A stretch of 64,000 nucleotides of DNA from NCBI RefSeq assembly GCF_000002995.4, contig NW_025062475.1, forward strand, positions 11,474,187 to 11,538,186. The letters run 5' to 3'. The DNA comes from Brugia malayi. Its lineage: Eukaryota > Nematoda > Chromadorea > Rhabditida > Onchocercidae. The position numbers were made by a program, and so were the translations under genes. The notes beneath the pieces are model-generated. The model was not told the DNA's origin and made no database searches. It saw only the letters and a list, made by a program, of their open reading frames with translations. Position 1 is the stretch's first letter; the number at the start of each line of letters is the position of its first letter. Below, piece after piece: positions 1 through 22,651 of this stretch.

Positions 1-669
1 GTGCTTATTGGAAAAACAGCGGTTAATGCCGCAGCTTTCGAAGGATCATCGTCCAGAGAAGAGTTTTTAGCATTTTCTTCTTTCTTCTTCATTTCATCCT
101 CGATTATAGCTGCAATTATAACTAATGAAATTCAAAGTCTACGAGTCAAGATCAAATATGTATTCATTCATTATCTGCATTATACCAGTAATTGCATGTC
201 AATATTACTTTTTTAACAAACATTCACTATTACTTCGCTCTATTCAAGTATACATACAGCATGCTATTATTCAGCCCTTCTTCACTCCGATAAAGCTGGA
301 AGTTAAAAGCTTACCTTCCTATTTTAATTAAGAAGTTTTACCCAACATTCAAGTAGGGGGATAAATTTATTGTCCTAATGGTTTTAATGCCTGCTTTACT
401 AATTCTTTTCTTTCACTACAACGGAATAGAAACCGGATCAGATAGGACAACTAGAAGATTTGTGAGCAAAAGATGACAGACTCATATTTTTAAAACTAAA
501 AAAAAACCCCATGATACTAGTTTTAATTAGGTTAAAAAAAAAAAATAAAACAAAATAAATTACGGATATGTGTCTCCTCGATGTGCTGAAGCAAATCATG
601 GAGGTTTCCAAAGTTAAGTCCGCAGCCACTGAACTGACAAATGTTGACACTTAACAGTGCTAAAGCCAT
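1..669 (-). CDS. JAZF1: JAZF1-type C2H2 zinc-finger protein, 5' part only
   Basis: The gene runs leftwards off the window. Exon 1 starts at ATG 669 and runs to 564. It encodes MALALLSVNICQF, then a C2H2-like finger with C11, C16, H29 and H34 (spacing C-x4-C-x12-H-x4-H, ending HIEETHI). This closely matches the unusual N-terminal finger of vertebrate JAZF1 (CRFGGCGL...HIEDNHI). A second exon near 450-417 reads LSYLIRFLFRC, like JAZF1 LSYINRF. A third, from 109 to the edge, reads IIEDEMKKKEENAKN, which lies where JAZF1 has ESLKKK. A TTTTTTGCAG acceptor ends just upstream of the ATG and could take a spliced leader. In other animals JAZF1 is a nuclear cofactor and a subunit of the NuA4/TIP60 acetyltransferase complex. 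Caveat: the phases of exons 1 and 2 do not join (phase 1 to phase 0), so a small exon is missing from this model or a boundary is wrong. The finger itself is the solid evidence. Confidence 0.68.
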
Positions 670-1771
670 ATCTCTGCAAAAAATAAAACGCTGAGTTATG
701 AATTTAAATACTAGCATCTTAAGAACTTCAGCTTTTTTGATCTAAGGTTTTTGCAAGTAAGCAAAAACCTTAGATCAAAAAACTAAAAGTCGAAAGATGA
801 GTAGAAGTAAAATAAGAAAATCTAAATTTGTTTTATTCAAAAAACAAATTCTAACATAAATTTTGCAATGAAGGTACAATATATTGTCCAATTCTAACAC
901 TTCAAGCAGCATACTCTTAAAACACTTTCAAAACACTCACTATTGTTCTCTGTTACTAAAAACAACCTTTTTGCAGCTATTAGCGCTTTTATCGTTTTTT
1001 TTTCTCTGGCTTGCTCCCTTGACCAAATATTACCTAGACTTATATCACTTAATAACATATTCATACTATTAAATGAATATTTAATAAGCTTAAATATAAT
1101 TAATTCAAAAAAATTTCGGGTATCAGTTACTTAAATTGTTGCTTACTTAATCTAAAAACTTTTTTATTTACTTGTCAATCTTTATTTATTTATACCAATA
1201 ATTCCTGAACATCAAAAATCACACTTCAACACTCAATATTCAATTATATCACAACGTTTCTTAGCAATCGTTATGTCTCATTTCCATGCACCAAAACCAA
1301 TTTCTTCTCGTTTTATGTTTTAAATCAACGCATTTAATTTACATAATAACAATTTAAATCAATAAAAGAAAGAAGAAAGAAAAAACCACGCATACAACCG
1401 AATGTTGAATCCGGGAATTTTTAGTTGTATTGAATGGTATGATTCTTATAACGCTCAATTGCTCATCGTGTTGGAGGGAATACGGTATTGTTGGTATGCC
1501 CGTCTGTTGCAGAAGGTCAAAACAGGCTCGATGAAGTTCGGTTCTAGTGATGGAAAGATTAGTATGAGGATGAGTCATCGCGGGGTTATGTGAGAGGTCA
1601 GGGTCAACTTAATGTTTCGGTGTAGTTCTTCGTGTCGTAAATTGTACATCAAATTTAACACTGTTTGTGAAGGAAAGGAAAGGACATTTGTTGTTATTGA
1701 AGGATTTTGGAGGGTTGCAAAAGTCAGTGAAAATACGTTATGATTGTTAATTTGACATCTACCAGCCAAGT
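670..1771. promoter_or_regulatory. Divergent promoter region between JAZF1-like and ssl-1 genes
   Basis: This is the only DNA between the head-to-head start codons of the JAZF1-like gene (669, minus) and ssl-1 (1772, plus), so it should hold both promoters. A perfect hairpin lies at 733-782. The middle is AT-rich without coding signal. From about 1390 the base composition is visibly richer in G and C up to the ssl-1 ATG, as expected for a 5' untranslated region or core promoter. Small open frames on both strands here overlap each other and match no family I know. Confidence 0.55.
733..782. repeat. Perfect 22-bp inverted repeat with 6-nt loop
   Basis: Arms at 733-754 and 761-782 are exactly complementary (left arm begins TTTTTTGATCTAAGG), with loop AAGTAA at 755-760. 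It lies about 65 bp upstream of the JAZF1-like ATG, inside the shared promoter or 5' leader. The loop is short for a microRNA precursor. It could be a fold-back element remnant or an RNA or cruciform-forming regulatory element. Confidence 0.85.
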
Positions 1772-12880
<11,109 letters not shown>

Positions 12881-13816
12881 GTACGCTCAAAACCATCGGC
12901 ATCACGTTTAGCTACACTTAGGCCTCAATTGCATAAGTCACATTCACACAACTTACGCTCAACAACTTTCTCTTCGTTGAAAATACGTTCGTCTCCACGT
13001 CTTTTTCAGAATAAGGCAACACAATCTATTTCGGAAAGTACGGCTGCTACCAAGACAGCAGTAACTAAATTACGGAAAGCGACAGATAAAATTAGTGTGC
13101 AAGTTCAGTCCGAATCTGAGACCACTTTATCTTCATTAGTTTCAAAGTCACAACCCAAGTCTTTTATTCAAAAGTTGTCGACCGAGAAGTTGCCTAAAGC
13201 AGCACTATCACGGCAAACGAGATTGGGTGTGAAAGAAAGTTCCTGTGCAAGAGTTGTCCCTCTTTCAGTTGCTTTCACCAAATCATCGAATGCAATGTGT
13301 TCTATGCCCAGTTCCACTCGTATATCAAATTCTTCAGTTTCATCCTTTAGTACACCATCGTTTCCATTGTTATCGTGCACTTCCAGTTCTAAGACTTCAT
13401 CCAGGATCAGTGATTTTACTAGTTTCTCGCCGTCATTATCAGCCTCTTATTCGGTTGTGGGAGGTGACAGGACATCACTGGTTCGTCGTCAAACATTCTC
13501 GTCACCATCTGTTACAAATTCATATAGATCATCGCAGCACCTACGTACTGCCGCTGGATCGTCAAAAATTTCAACCCAAGCAACAGCGATAAGAAGACGA
13601 TGTGAAAGTGGAAGCTTTGAATTTGTGAAACCAGTTTCTTCAATACATAAGGCTTCAAATCATCAGTCTCTGCCGGGAATGCGAATAAAACCGACATTAG
13701 GTGACTATGAACGGCCCAGACTGTGTTTGCGGAAACGTAGTGAGTCTAGGAGTGGTGAGACTGAGTCCTCATCTATCTCGAATACGGGTTCCGAAAACAT
13801 TTCAGAATCTGGATAG
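12881..13816 (+). CDS. ssl-1: Alternative C-terminal extension of exon 32: short, SANT-less SSL-1 form
   Basis: After GAC GAG at 12880 the sequence is a good donor (GAG|GTACGC), yet the frame stays open for another 311 codons to TAG at 13814-13816. The extension is Ser/Thr-rich and basic (for example KSHSHNLRSTTFSSLK and RRQTFSSPSVTNSYRSS), with no known domain. A 933-nt frame without a stop in such AT-rich DNA is very unlikely by chance, so I read it as real coding sequence used when the donor is skipped. The product would be about 1982 aa and lack the SANT region. A possible polyadenylation signal AATAAA is at 14746-14751. Drosophila domino makes a comparable SANT-less DomB form. That the two ends are alternative is inference from phase and open frame. 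Confidence 0.75.
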   Translation, partial: VRSKPSASRLATLRPQLHKSHSHNLRSTTFSSLKIRSSPRLFQNKATQSISESTAATKTAVTKLRKATDKISVQVQSESETTLSSLVSKSQPKSFIQKLSTEKLPKAALSRQTRLGVKESSCARVVPLSVAFTKSSNAMCSMPSSTRISNSSVSSFSTPSFPLLSCTSSSKTSSRISDFTSFSPSLSASYSVVGGDRTSLVRRQTFSSPSVTNSYRSSQHLRTAAGSSKISTQATAIRRRCESGSFEFVKPVSSIHKASNHQSLPGMRIKPTLGDYERPRLCLRKRSESRSGETESSSISNTGSENISESG

Positions 13817-15598
13817 CTTAACCTTAACTGATGTTAAAGAAGAGGATTGTTTATTATAGTATTCGTAGTGATGTTTTTTGAAGGTTTTACAGGTATATAT
13901 TCCAATCAATTGTTAAGTCGTCATTCAAAATTAGTCGGAAGATGAATATAAAAGTCCGTCACAATTTTTGAGGATTTATTTCAATAGCAGGACTTTTTAT
14001 ATCTGAAAAATCCGAAGCATGTGATTTAATTTGTAGTATTGAGCTGTCGTTTATTAATAACGATTGGTAACTGTTACGCATTATAGCGTGCGGCATATGT
14101 CATACGTGTAATTTAAAACAAATCTCAAGGTTTATTTCTAGAAAAACTTATTAAAACTCTTTTTTACACTTATGTTGTGGTTTCATTAGTTGATGATACT
14201 AAACATATACACCTACGGAAATTTATTTGCTCATGTATTGTTAGTTGTGTATTTTGAGAAACCTTGCTATATTTTAAAGCTTTTGTTCTTTTTCCACGTG
14301 TTTGATTTTTCTTCTTGTTGAGTATTTAAGAAAAAAAAGATTTGGAAACAATTTTTTGTGTTTACATTTTCGACTACACACATGTGAGGCCTTGCTCTGA
14401 TTAAGGACAATTTTTTTCACATGTTCCACGCTTGTGAGGCCTTTTTAATAAGCTTAAAATTTTCTGGAACTTAATCTTCAGTGGCTTGTACCCTGTCTAG
14501 TGTTTGCTATGGTGACATGAAGTTTGAAAAGAAGGAGGGTTATAAAAAACCATGCAAGTGGCTTCTCAAGTGTGTTGTCGAAAAATTGAAAGAAAGAGCA
14601 AGGTTTCACAATAGCCACAACGAAATGATCTATGAGTGACATAAATTTTGATGTGACATTTAGAAAGAAGGTTTAAAAATTTCCCCGTTTCTCTCGAACA
14701 TTTCAAACATATGGAAATTTATACCTTGGAAAGATTAGTTAGGGAAATAAAATTACCAAATTATATTAGATATATTGTTTCTGAAAAGAGAAAAGCTTGC
14801 GTTATAAGAGGGGGTGCACTAATAAATCGTTTTTCAACTTAGTAGGTTTGAGCAGAGTAAAAAGCCCTCTCGCTACATGCTTTTGAGTATGAATTGTGTT
14901 TTTGAGACTTACCGAGCTTGATAGATTGCAACCAAAATGAAGAGCCAGTTTGATGTGATCATCAGAACTTACAAGATATTTCAAAAATATAGAAAGATGG
15001 TATGAATTCACTTGCAATACACAGAAATAATGTTGCAAATGATTAGGTTCTTCGATCATACAATTTTTTGTAATGACGAAACTGAAGGCAGAAGGAATCA
15101 TATTCAGACTCTTCAGCAAAAGAGCTTATATCATCTGTGTTAAACCATTTAATTTCTAATTTGAGTAGCTGTAACTATCTGCGATTTGAATAACTTTCTG
15201 TTTCTGAAAAGAGATGCTTGATGAACCAAAACTATTGAAATTGTGAATTTATATTTCAATTTTTTTGATGTAATTAAGTCCAGAATTGAAGTAACAACAT
15301 CGGAAACAACAAATGATGTATGATTTTACATTATATTGCAATTTCAATTTAAATTTGAATCACTGAACTTGGTTTCAGGTAATTTGCCTGGATATACCTG
15401 GCGAAGAGATGCTGGTTTGTTATTTCATTGTTGATCTTTTTGCGCTTGTTTCATTCCTTCCAAATTATTTAAGGATTTTGCTATAAGGATTTTGCTATTC
15501 GTTTATGAAAAAATATAAAATCATGGTTTGTTCATGATTCGCTGGAACGAACATGGTGAATTTGGAAATACAAAAAAATTGCATAAATTTCTTTTCAG
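13817..15598 (+). other. ssl-1: Alternative 3' UTR / intron 32 of ssl-1
   Basis: For the short form this is 3' untranslated sequence (AATAAA at 14746-14751). For the long form it is the rest of the intron from donor 12881 to acceptor CTTTTCAG at 15598. No further exon is needed for the phases to match. It contains a 105-codon open frame on the minus strand (14802-15119), discussed as a finding, and two copies of TGTGAGGCCTT-like sequence near 14390 and 14433. I see no known RNA gene. Confidence 0.6.
14746..14751 (+). terminator. ssl-1: Possible polyadenylation signal of the short ssl-1 form
   Basis: AATAAA hexamer about 930 nt after the stop at 13816. It is the first canonical hexamer I noticed downstream. 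An ATTAAA near 14150 is an alternative. Confidence 0.4.
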
Positions 15599-18500
15599 AC
15601 CTGGCTACCACCGTCACCTCCACCCTCTGATAGTGGTGATGATATTTACTATGATTCAACTGGTGAATATTGGTTTGAGCAATTACCCATGGCTGAGTGT
15701 CGCTTACCAACTACAATTCATGAACTTCATCGTCCTCGTCCACTTACACCAACTTCATCACTCGTCCCGGAACAATTTGTACCTGAAATTATAGTCCCAT
15801 CATCGGCAACATATCAAGTGACACCTGGTTCAATGTCAACAAATGTTGCAATACCTCCAATTGTTGCACTACCTCCATCACCAACTGGCATGTGTACTGG
15901 TTAGTTTCTTTTTTATTTACTTGATTTAAATTCTTGAAGAAATAGACAAAAATTTACTTAGGACAACTCTCACTTATGTGAATGTCAAATGAGTTTATGC
16001 GACTAGAAAATCGAATTTTTTCATAAAATAAATTGCAGTGGCTAGTGGTATAGTCCGTGATATCGTATCATCTCCTACCGCATCGCTATCATCAATTTCG
16101 CATGAACGTGGTATCAATTTAATGCCTCAAACGGGTGTATCATCTGGTGCTGCTTACCTTGATACATCAAATCTATTAAGACCTACTACACCTTCATGTT
16201 TGCCTGGTTCTGTTGATGGTATATTATACGTTAGATAAATTCAAATCTTTATTTCGACTTTTTAATTTTAATCAAAACTGGTTTTTTAAAAATTTATTTT
16301 TTGTTGATGAAATTCTTCACTTGTCGGACTTCACGAAATTTTGGGATAGTTGTGTTTCTATAAGTGTAAGTGTGTGATTTATTTAGATGCAATTGATAGC
16401 GTGCGAAAATCAGCACAAAAAGCATTATCTGCTCAAGGAACACAGAGATCTCAACCTGGAAGGTAGAATTTCGATTTCGAATTTTAGCGCAGACTACGTA
16501 GTGTCTTTGAAACTTAAGATTTGGCTGGAGACAGCTTTAGACGATATGTTTTCACTTCAGGTAGAGAGAAAAGTAAATTATAGAAGTTGATGTAAATAAT
16601 CTAGGAAAAAGCATATCTTTTAGAAAAGCTTAAATCATTATTAAATTTATTCTTTCTTTTGTGGTTGGGGAGATATGTATATATTTCATTGGTATTTGAA
16701 TCATTTCTTCATTTAGCGGTCGTCCCAGCTTGCTTGATAGTCGTTCTGGAAAAACTGAATTACGACGTCCTTTCACACCACCTCCACGATATCGCGAAGC
16801 AATCGATTATGATGGAACAGAATGGAGTATTGCAGAAGACTATGAAGCGCTCATGGTTGTTATTTAAATTTGGTTGCGTTTTTTAAATTTAGATTTCTGT
16901 TTCTTGTTTAGAGAGAAACTTGAATTATTAACTTATGTATGCTGTTCTTTTCAGGTTTTAACTGAATTGCAGCGATTACCAAATCATTTACATTCATCGA
17001 AAATTGGGCAATATGCAAACTGGGACATGGTATCGGTTTTGTTAGGCACATCATCCGAAATTTATCGGTAAGTTTTGGCATCTTTGCATAATTATCCTTT
17101 GTGGTTTTTCCTCACTTTTATTGTTGATTTGAAGAGCTTTAGATTGTTTATTGATCATTTCTGTCGTTAATTTAACTCTTATGATATGTCGTGACATTCA
17201 TAATGTGAATGCAAGTAGCGATCCAAGAAAATGAAAGCTGCATCCTAACAAACAAAGACTAAGGAACACTTTGAATTGAGATTATTAAGTAACTTTCATT
17301 TTTATTTAGTCCCACTGATATTGCTAATTGTTTTTTCCTTTTTTTTTAAAAAAAATATTCTCTTTATTAAAAATCTGTTAAGTTCACCGCGACAGTGCTC
17401 ATTACATTACCAAATGGTTGTACAACCACGTGAAGAAGGACGTATGGTTACATTGGATCCAATAACGAAAAAAACACGGAGAGTTCCCCTATCAACCGGA
17501 GAAATGAGTAAGTTGCACAAGTAGTATGTTTTATGTTATTGTTAAACTAGCATCCGAACCGAGTTTGAATCGTAATTTCTGCTGTAGGGAAATTTGGGTC
17601 GTTAAAAACGACTAAAGCTTCTTTGTTGACCTACAGTTTTTAAAAAGTTTTTGATTGAAAGGGTTTCAGTGCAAATAATAATCAAATAGTTAAGCATGAA
17701 ACAGAAGTAGTTTTATTATAGCCATATATGTATCGCATATATGCCAATTTGCAGTTCACATGAAGCGTGGGCGTACCAAAACCGATCAGCAGTACTTAGC
17801 CGACATTCTTAAGCTCATGTCAAATCAATACGATAAAAAAGCTAAAGCGCTGAGAGCAGCATCACTAAAGCAAACTGTTTTATTCTATCCTAAAACGAGT
17901 AACATTTTTTAAATAATTCTTACCAAGACATCTAAAATATTTCATTTTAATTTTGCCAAAATGTGAAGTCTGCACAAAAAAATAATGCATTCAGAACAAT
18001 CTCATCTCTACATATCTTGCGATATAAGTATCATGTATTTTGAGACTTTACGGAAATAATTTATTTTGTCGTAATTCATTGGAATACTTACTGTAGCTGA
18101 CGATGATATGGAAAAATGGTGTCCTACGCAGTCCCAAGAATTGAAATTTGCTGAGCTGGGAATACGTTACGATGCTACAACAACTTGTTCTGAAGTAGTT
18201 GATTATCGTAATGAACGACGGGAGAAGTTACGTGAGCAGGATCGTGAACGTTCGCGTTTGAAAGAAGAGGAGGAGCAAAAGAAGGAAGCTATGGTTGGTT
18301 TGTTAAGGTTATTTGTGAGAATCCTAATACTTTAATGAAGACGGAGTAGCAGATATAAGGTCCTTGTCTGTATTAGGAAGTAGAGTTGCAGTGCTTCAAG
18401 AATGCCAGATGGTTCAGTTGACAATTGATGATCTGACCATCACGGTAGCCGAGCAGTCTTATTTTTATGACTAAGATTATATCAGTTCTAATTTTGGAAT

Positions 18501-21500
18501 ATGTGAGTTTGACATGGTATGGTATTCTACTGAATTTCAGTTATGCTGCAGTAGAAAAAGGTCTTTAAAAGGTATAGATAGTAGGTAAAATTGGAGCATT
18601 TTAATAATAATTTAGGTTATCGAACAACAACGAAGTCATGAGCAGAAATTAATTCGTAAAGAATCGGCAGTTACTGCAATCCCTGGTATTATACATTATC
18701 AGAAAGTAAGTTATGGAGCTGTTATGGAACATGCACAGCAACAACTTTCTGCAGCTTCAGCACCAGTGATGACTACCCCTGCTGTTTCGACTGTGAGAAC
18801 ATATAGTTAGTGAACAATTCTTTTTAGTTCTTTTTCCATTTATTCAAAGATTTATATTATGTTGTATTTTAAATGCATTCATAATTTGATGCATGCAGAA
18901 CATTTTGTTTTGGTCATAAATACTTAATATTTATAAAAAGCAGTTTCGTTATTTTCCTTTTTATGCTTCATTCGTTTTATCATAATAATTTTCTTGACTG
19001 TTTTGCAGCTTCTGGTAGTTGCGTTCAAGGTCAACTTGTAAGCAATATATCTGGACAAAGTACAACATATGCAGGTGATGCTCCCCAAGTAATTGTTAGT
19101 CAACGAACTTATGTTGATCACCCACAAGTGGTGAGTGATTTCTGAATTTGAATGTTTGTATGGTTTATGGATTGTTAGTGTTTGCTTAATTGAATTAAAT
19201 TGCATATCCAAAGATTTAAATATGGATGTTATTTTCATTGAACTGCAGAACTTGATTTCAAATATGGCGTGAAATAGGGAATAGAGCAACTTTCTAATAT
19301 TCATCTCTCTCTGTTATGCTGAATAAACTTAAATTTGTATTGGGTATGATAAGTTTTCATATTTCATTTTGTAAACCGAGGAACCGTTGTAGTAATATTC
19401 TGTGTCAAAAAAGAAAGGAGTTTATAATTTTGTTTTCCAATTAGCTTTTGTTTTATTTTTTAATACTATAAGAAATTCAAATTTTCAGTTTCCGAAATTC
19501 CAGGCTGTATCCGGTGCTGCACCTGGTGCTCACCAGATCAGTACTCGGCGTGTCGCGATTTCGGTTGGTTCAGGAACTTCAACTCAGCATCAAATTATTA
19601 TGACAGGAGGTGCACAGATGGGATCATCTGGTGGCCAGCAACCATATGCTGTTGTTGTTAATTCTCAAGACACTGTAAGAAAACATTTTTTTTGTGGACA
19701 GTGGCGTTACTTTTTTGTAGTTTGTATTTTTTATTAATAAAATTCCGTTATAGAAATATAGTTTTGCTCTGATTTATAGCTGTCTGGACAACAACTTGGT
19801 AGTCGTTTCCAGTACACAACGCGGCAAGAAGGTGTGGCTGAGCGACAGACTATTTATCGAACAATACCATCAACTGGAACAAAAAAAGGGCTCTCTGCAC
19901 CTACTGCACAAAGGGTTAACTATATTCTGATCTTTGTCAAAATGCTTATATCATTAACTTTGCATTCTATCATGAGAAAAATTTTGGAAGTGGTTGGTGA
20001 AAGTGATATACTATTGTTTTGATAATTTTTTAGGCATTGTTTGAAAAAATATTGAATTAATATATGATTTATCTACTGTTTTCCTTTAAAAATCTTTTTT
20101 TTTTTTCAGCAAAAAATGTTCCAGATTGCGACCGGATACGGAACATCTCCGGAAGCACAACAGCAGATATATGCAACCACATCACATGCTGGACGAACGC
20201 TGATTATGTCGCAAGGAGATGGTTCACAACTAAGCGAAACGGGTCAAATACAAATGATTCGACCACAAATCCAAACTGGTGGGATGTCTGTGCGACAAGA
20301 TGCTCGGACTAAAATAAATCAGCGAACACCGGTTATCTTTTATTTTCTCTTGCAATCGTTTCTTTTTGCATGAACTTCCTTGCTTACTTTCTCAAAAGCA
20401 TGCTGAAATAATTTTTATGATTTTACTAAATATTTTTTCTCATCTGTATTTGATCTGGCTGTTTAGTATATAGTATATAGTATATATATATATTAAAACT
20501 TGAAGCTATTTTTTATTTTTTTCTTATCATGCACTTTGGGATTTTCCTGAATGTGTAGGGATTTTATGTCAGGAATTATTTACGTAACTGTGATCTAACA
20601 ATAAATTTTTTTATAACAGGGTCGTTTATATGTCACAACAGCTGCTGGCGATAGAACTTACCTGATGCCGCAATCACAAGTGCGAATGATGCCTAGTGGA
20701 CAACGAATTACACAAAAACGTACTGCAGGTGCAATACATGCGAAAACAATTGGTGGTCAACCACAGGTGATCTGTTTAAATTTTTGAAATTTAGATGAAC
20801 ACTCATCAATATTTTTAGAATTTGTTGCTATGTGATTAGCATCCTTAAATTTAACAAAACCTGTCAACTATGTTGAAAACCAAATGTGCTGAGGTAAAAC
20901 TATGAAATTAAGAATTATATTTGATTCTGCAGGTTGCTATGATGTTGCCACGTGGAAGTCCTGTACAACAGATACGAACAATACCGTAAGTTTACTGTCA
21001 AATTTTCACCGAGTTCTCGAAGTTTTTTTGCTGTATATTACTAAATTATGATGGCCAATGGTAGTGGATGCCTTAAACTTTATCTCACGTTTGATACTAA
21101 GTTATTTATGTTTCAAGCATTTTTTAATTGTCCTCAGCAAGATTTAACCATTACTGATTAAAGACGCAATATTGGTTATCAAAACTCTCGTGTTCCATCA
21201 ATTGGACTAGTTATGAGTGGCAGTTCGAGAAACAGTGAAAATGTCACTGCTTCTGCAACAACCAAGCAGTTATCATCTGCAGGTGAATATGCACTATTTT
21301 GGATCCTGATGTTGATGACTAAATACAGTTAAACATTGGTTTTCATAACGAATGTCGTTCAAAATCAATTCCGTAGCAATTTTACAGAACTTAACTTTTA
21401 TGTTTGACCTTCTTGGTTTTTATTATTTTGCTTATTTTCTGGGTCTTTAACCATCACTGCTATTTAATTGAGGTGATTTTACTTATGTTTTATCTTTTGT

Positions 21501-22108
21501 ATTGATTCGGCGCTTGTTCCTAAAGCATATTCAATTTTTAGATTGGGTTTTAGGAAACTATTTGGATTATAAACTGAAGTGGGCGTAAGAGGGGCAAAAT
21601 GTCATTTTTATAAGATCTCTTTTATTATTATCGTATAAAATTTGTTTAGGTGGTATTTCGCGACAAACAATTTCGAGTGCTCCGTCAAATACCAGACAGG
21701 TAACCGTCGCGGTACAAGGTATCAGCAATTCGACTCCCACTATGTTACAAGGTGCTCTTGAATCCACATTTCCACCTTCATTGAAGTTGAAAGTGAAGTT
21801 AATTAGCGACTAATGGCCTAATATTTCAAACGTGATATATATTGCTCTATCTGAATTACTGTTTGAATACGATGTACCATATTTTTTCTACACTTCCGGT
21901 CTGTCTATTATAAATTTTGAATATTTCAGATCATTCTGCGAGCATTCCAGCTCAGCAAACACAGTACCTACCGCCAATAACTCTTTCAAATCAGGCCAGT
22001 GTTCAACAACGCTATGTAACATCGCAACCACCAAGCGGTAGTGGAGGCACACCTTCAGTTGCTAATACCACAAGTGGAATGCAGCCATCTCACACAGATA
22101 TTTCATAA
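15599..22108 (+). CDS. ssl-1: SSL-1 long form C-terminus with EP400-type SANT and Gln-rich region, exons 33-50
   Basis: Exon 33 opens in phase 0 with TWLPPSPPPSDSGDD, joining exactly to ...SVDE at 12880; EP400/SRCAP proteins have a similar proline-rich VWxPPxPP stretch after the ATPase. Exons: 15599-15899, 16039-16218, 16387-16462, 16717-16855, 16955-17067, 17383-17507, 17755-17898, 18097-18293, 18616-18805, 19009-19130, 19504-19674, 19780-19914, 20110-20331, 20620-20766, 20933-20985, 21164-21282, 21650-21718, 21930-22108 (TAA). Adds 893 residues, giving about 2564 in all. Exons 36-38 encode the SANT domain (EWSIAEDYEALM, NWDMVSVLLG, SPRQCSLHYQ, PREEGR), closely following EP400. Exons 39-41 match the EP400 stretch after SANT (HMKRGRTK..., LGIRYDATT) and a charged helix. 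The rest is Gln/Ser/Thr-rich, like the EP400 and DomA tails. An AATAAA lies at 22646-22651. Confidence 0.92.
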
Positions 22109-22645
22109 AGGCTTCCATGTCCCACCTGCCCTTTAAAAATTGTGACTGTAATCACTACTTCATATTTAACTCTTGACTGTGCTCGTACTCACAGACTTAT
22201 CATCACTGCTATTTAATTGAGATGATTTTCCGTGTAAACTTTTATATAACCGTTATTTTTTCATGAAATTGTAATACTAGTTTCGTTTTTTGTAAAATTA
22301 AAAATTTCTTGCTGAAAATGCTTTTCACAAGCTGATCTCAGTTATTTCCATTTACACTTCCATTGTATTTGTCTTACTATGTAAAAAGAAATTTTCCAAT
22401 TTTAATCTGCATAAAATGCAGTTCATCTGCCTCATCTATCAATAAGCTATTGCCTTTTTAATATTCATACAGATCGTTGTTTAGTGAAATCGGATGAAAG
22501 TTGTCATTTCACCTGTATATATGGTAAATGCAATTGTTTTTCAATTTTTTGATTTTTCCACTTATGGAGAATTTATCTATGTCTTCATTGATTGACGACT
22601 TATCTAGTTATATATTGATTTTATATTGTTGTTGTCAGCTTCATC

Positions 22646-22651
22646 AATAAA
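22646..22651 (+). terminator. ssl-1: Possible polyadenylation signal of long ssl-1 form
   Basis: AATAAA hexamer 538 nt past the stop codon at 22108, in a T-rich 3' region. Confidence 0.45.

Noticed and set aside
13814..13816. Stop codon in ssl-1 taken as gene end or as a pseudogene signal
   Set aside because: A good in-frame donor lies 933 nt earlier and joins in phase 0 to exons that closely match the EP400 C-terminus, so the stop belongs to an alternative form.
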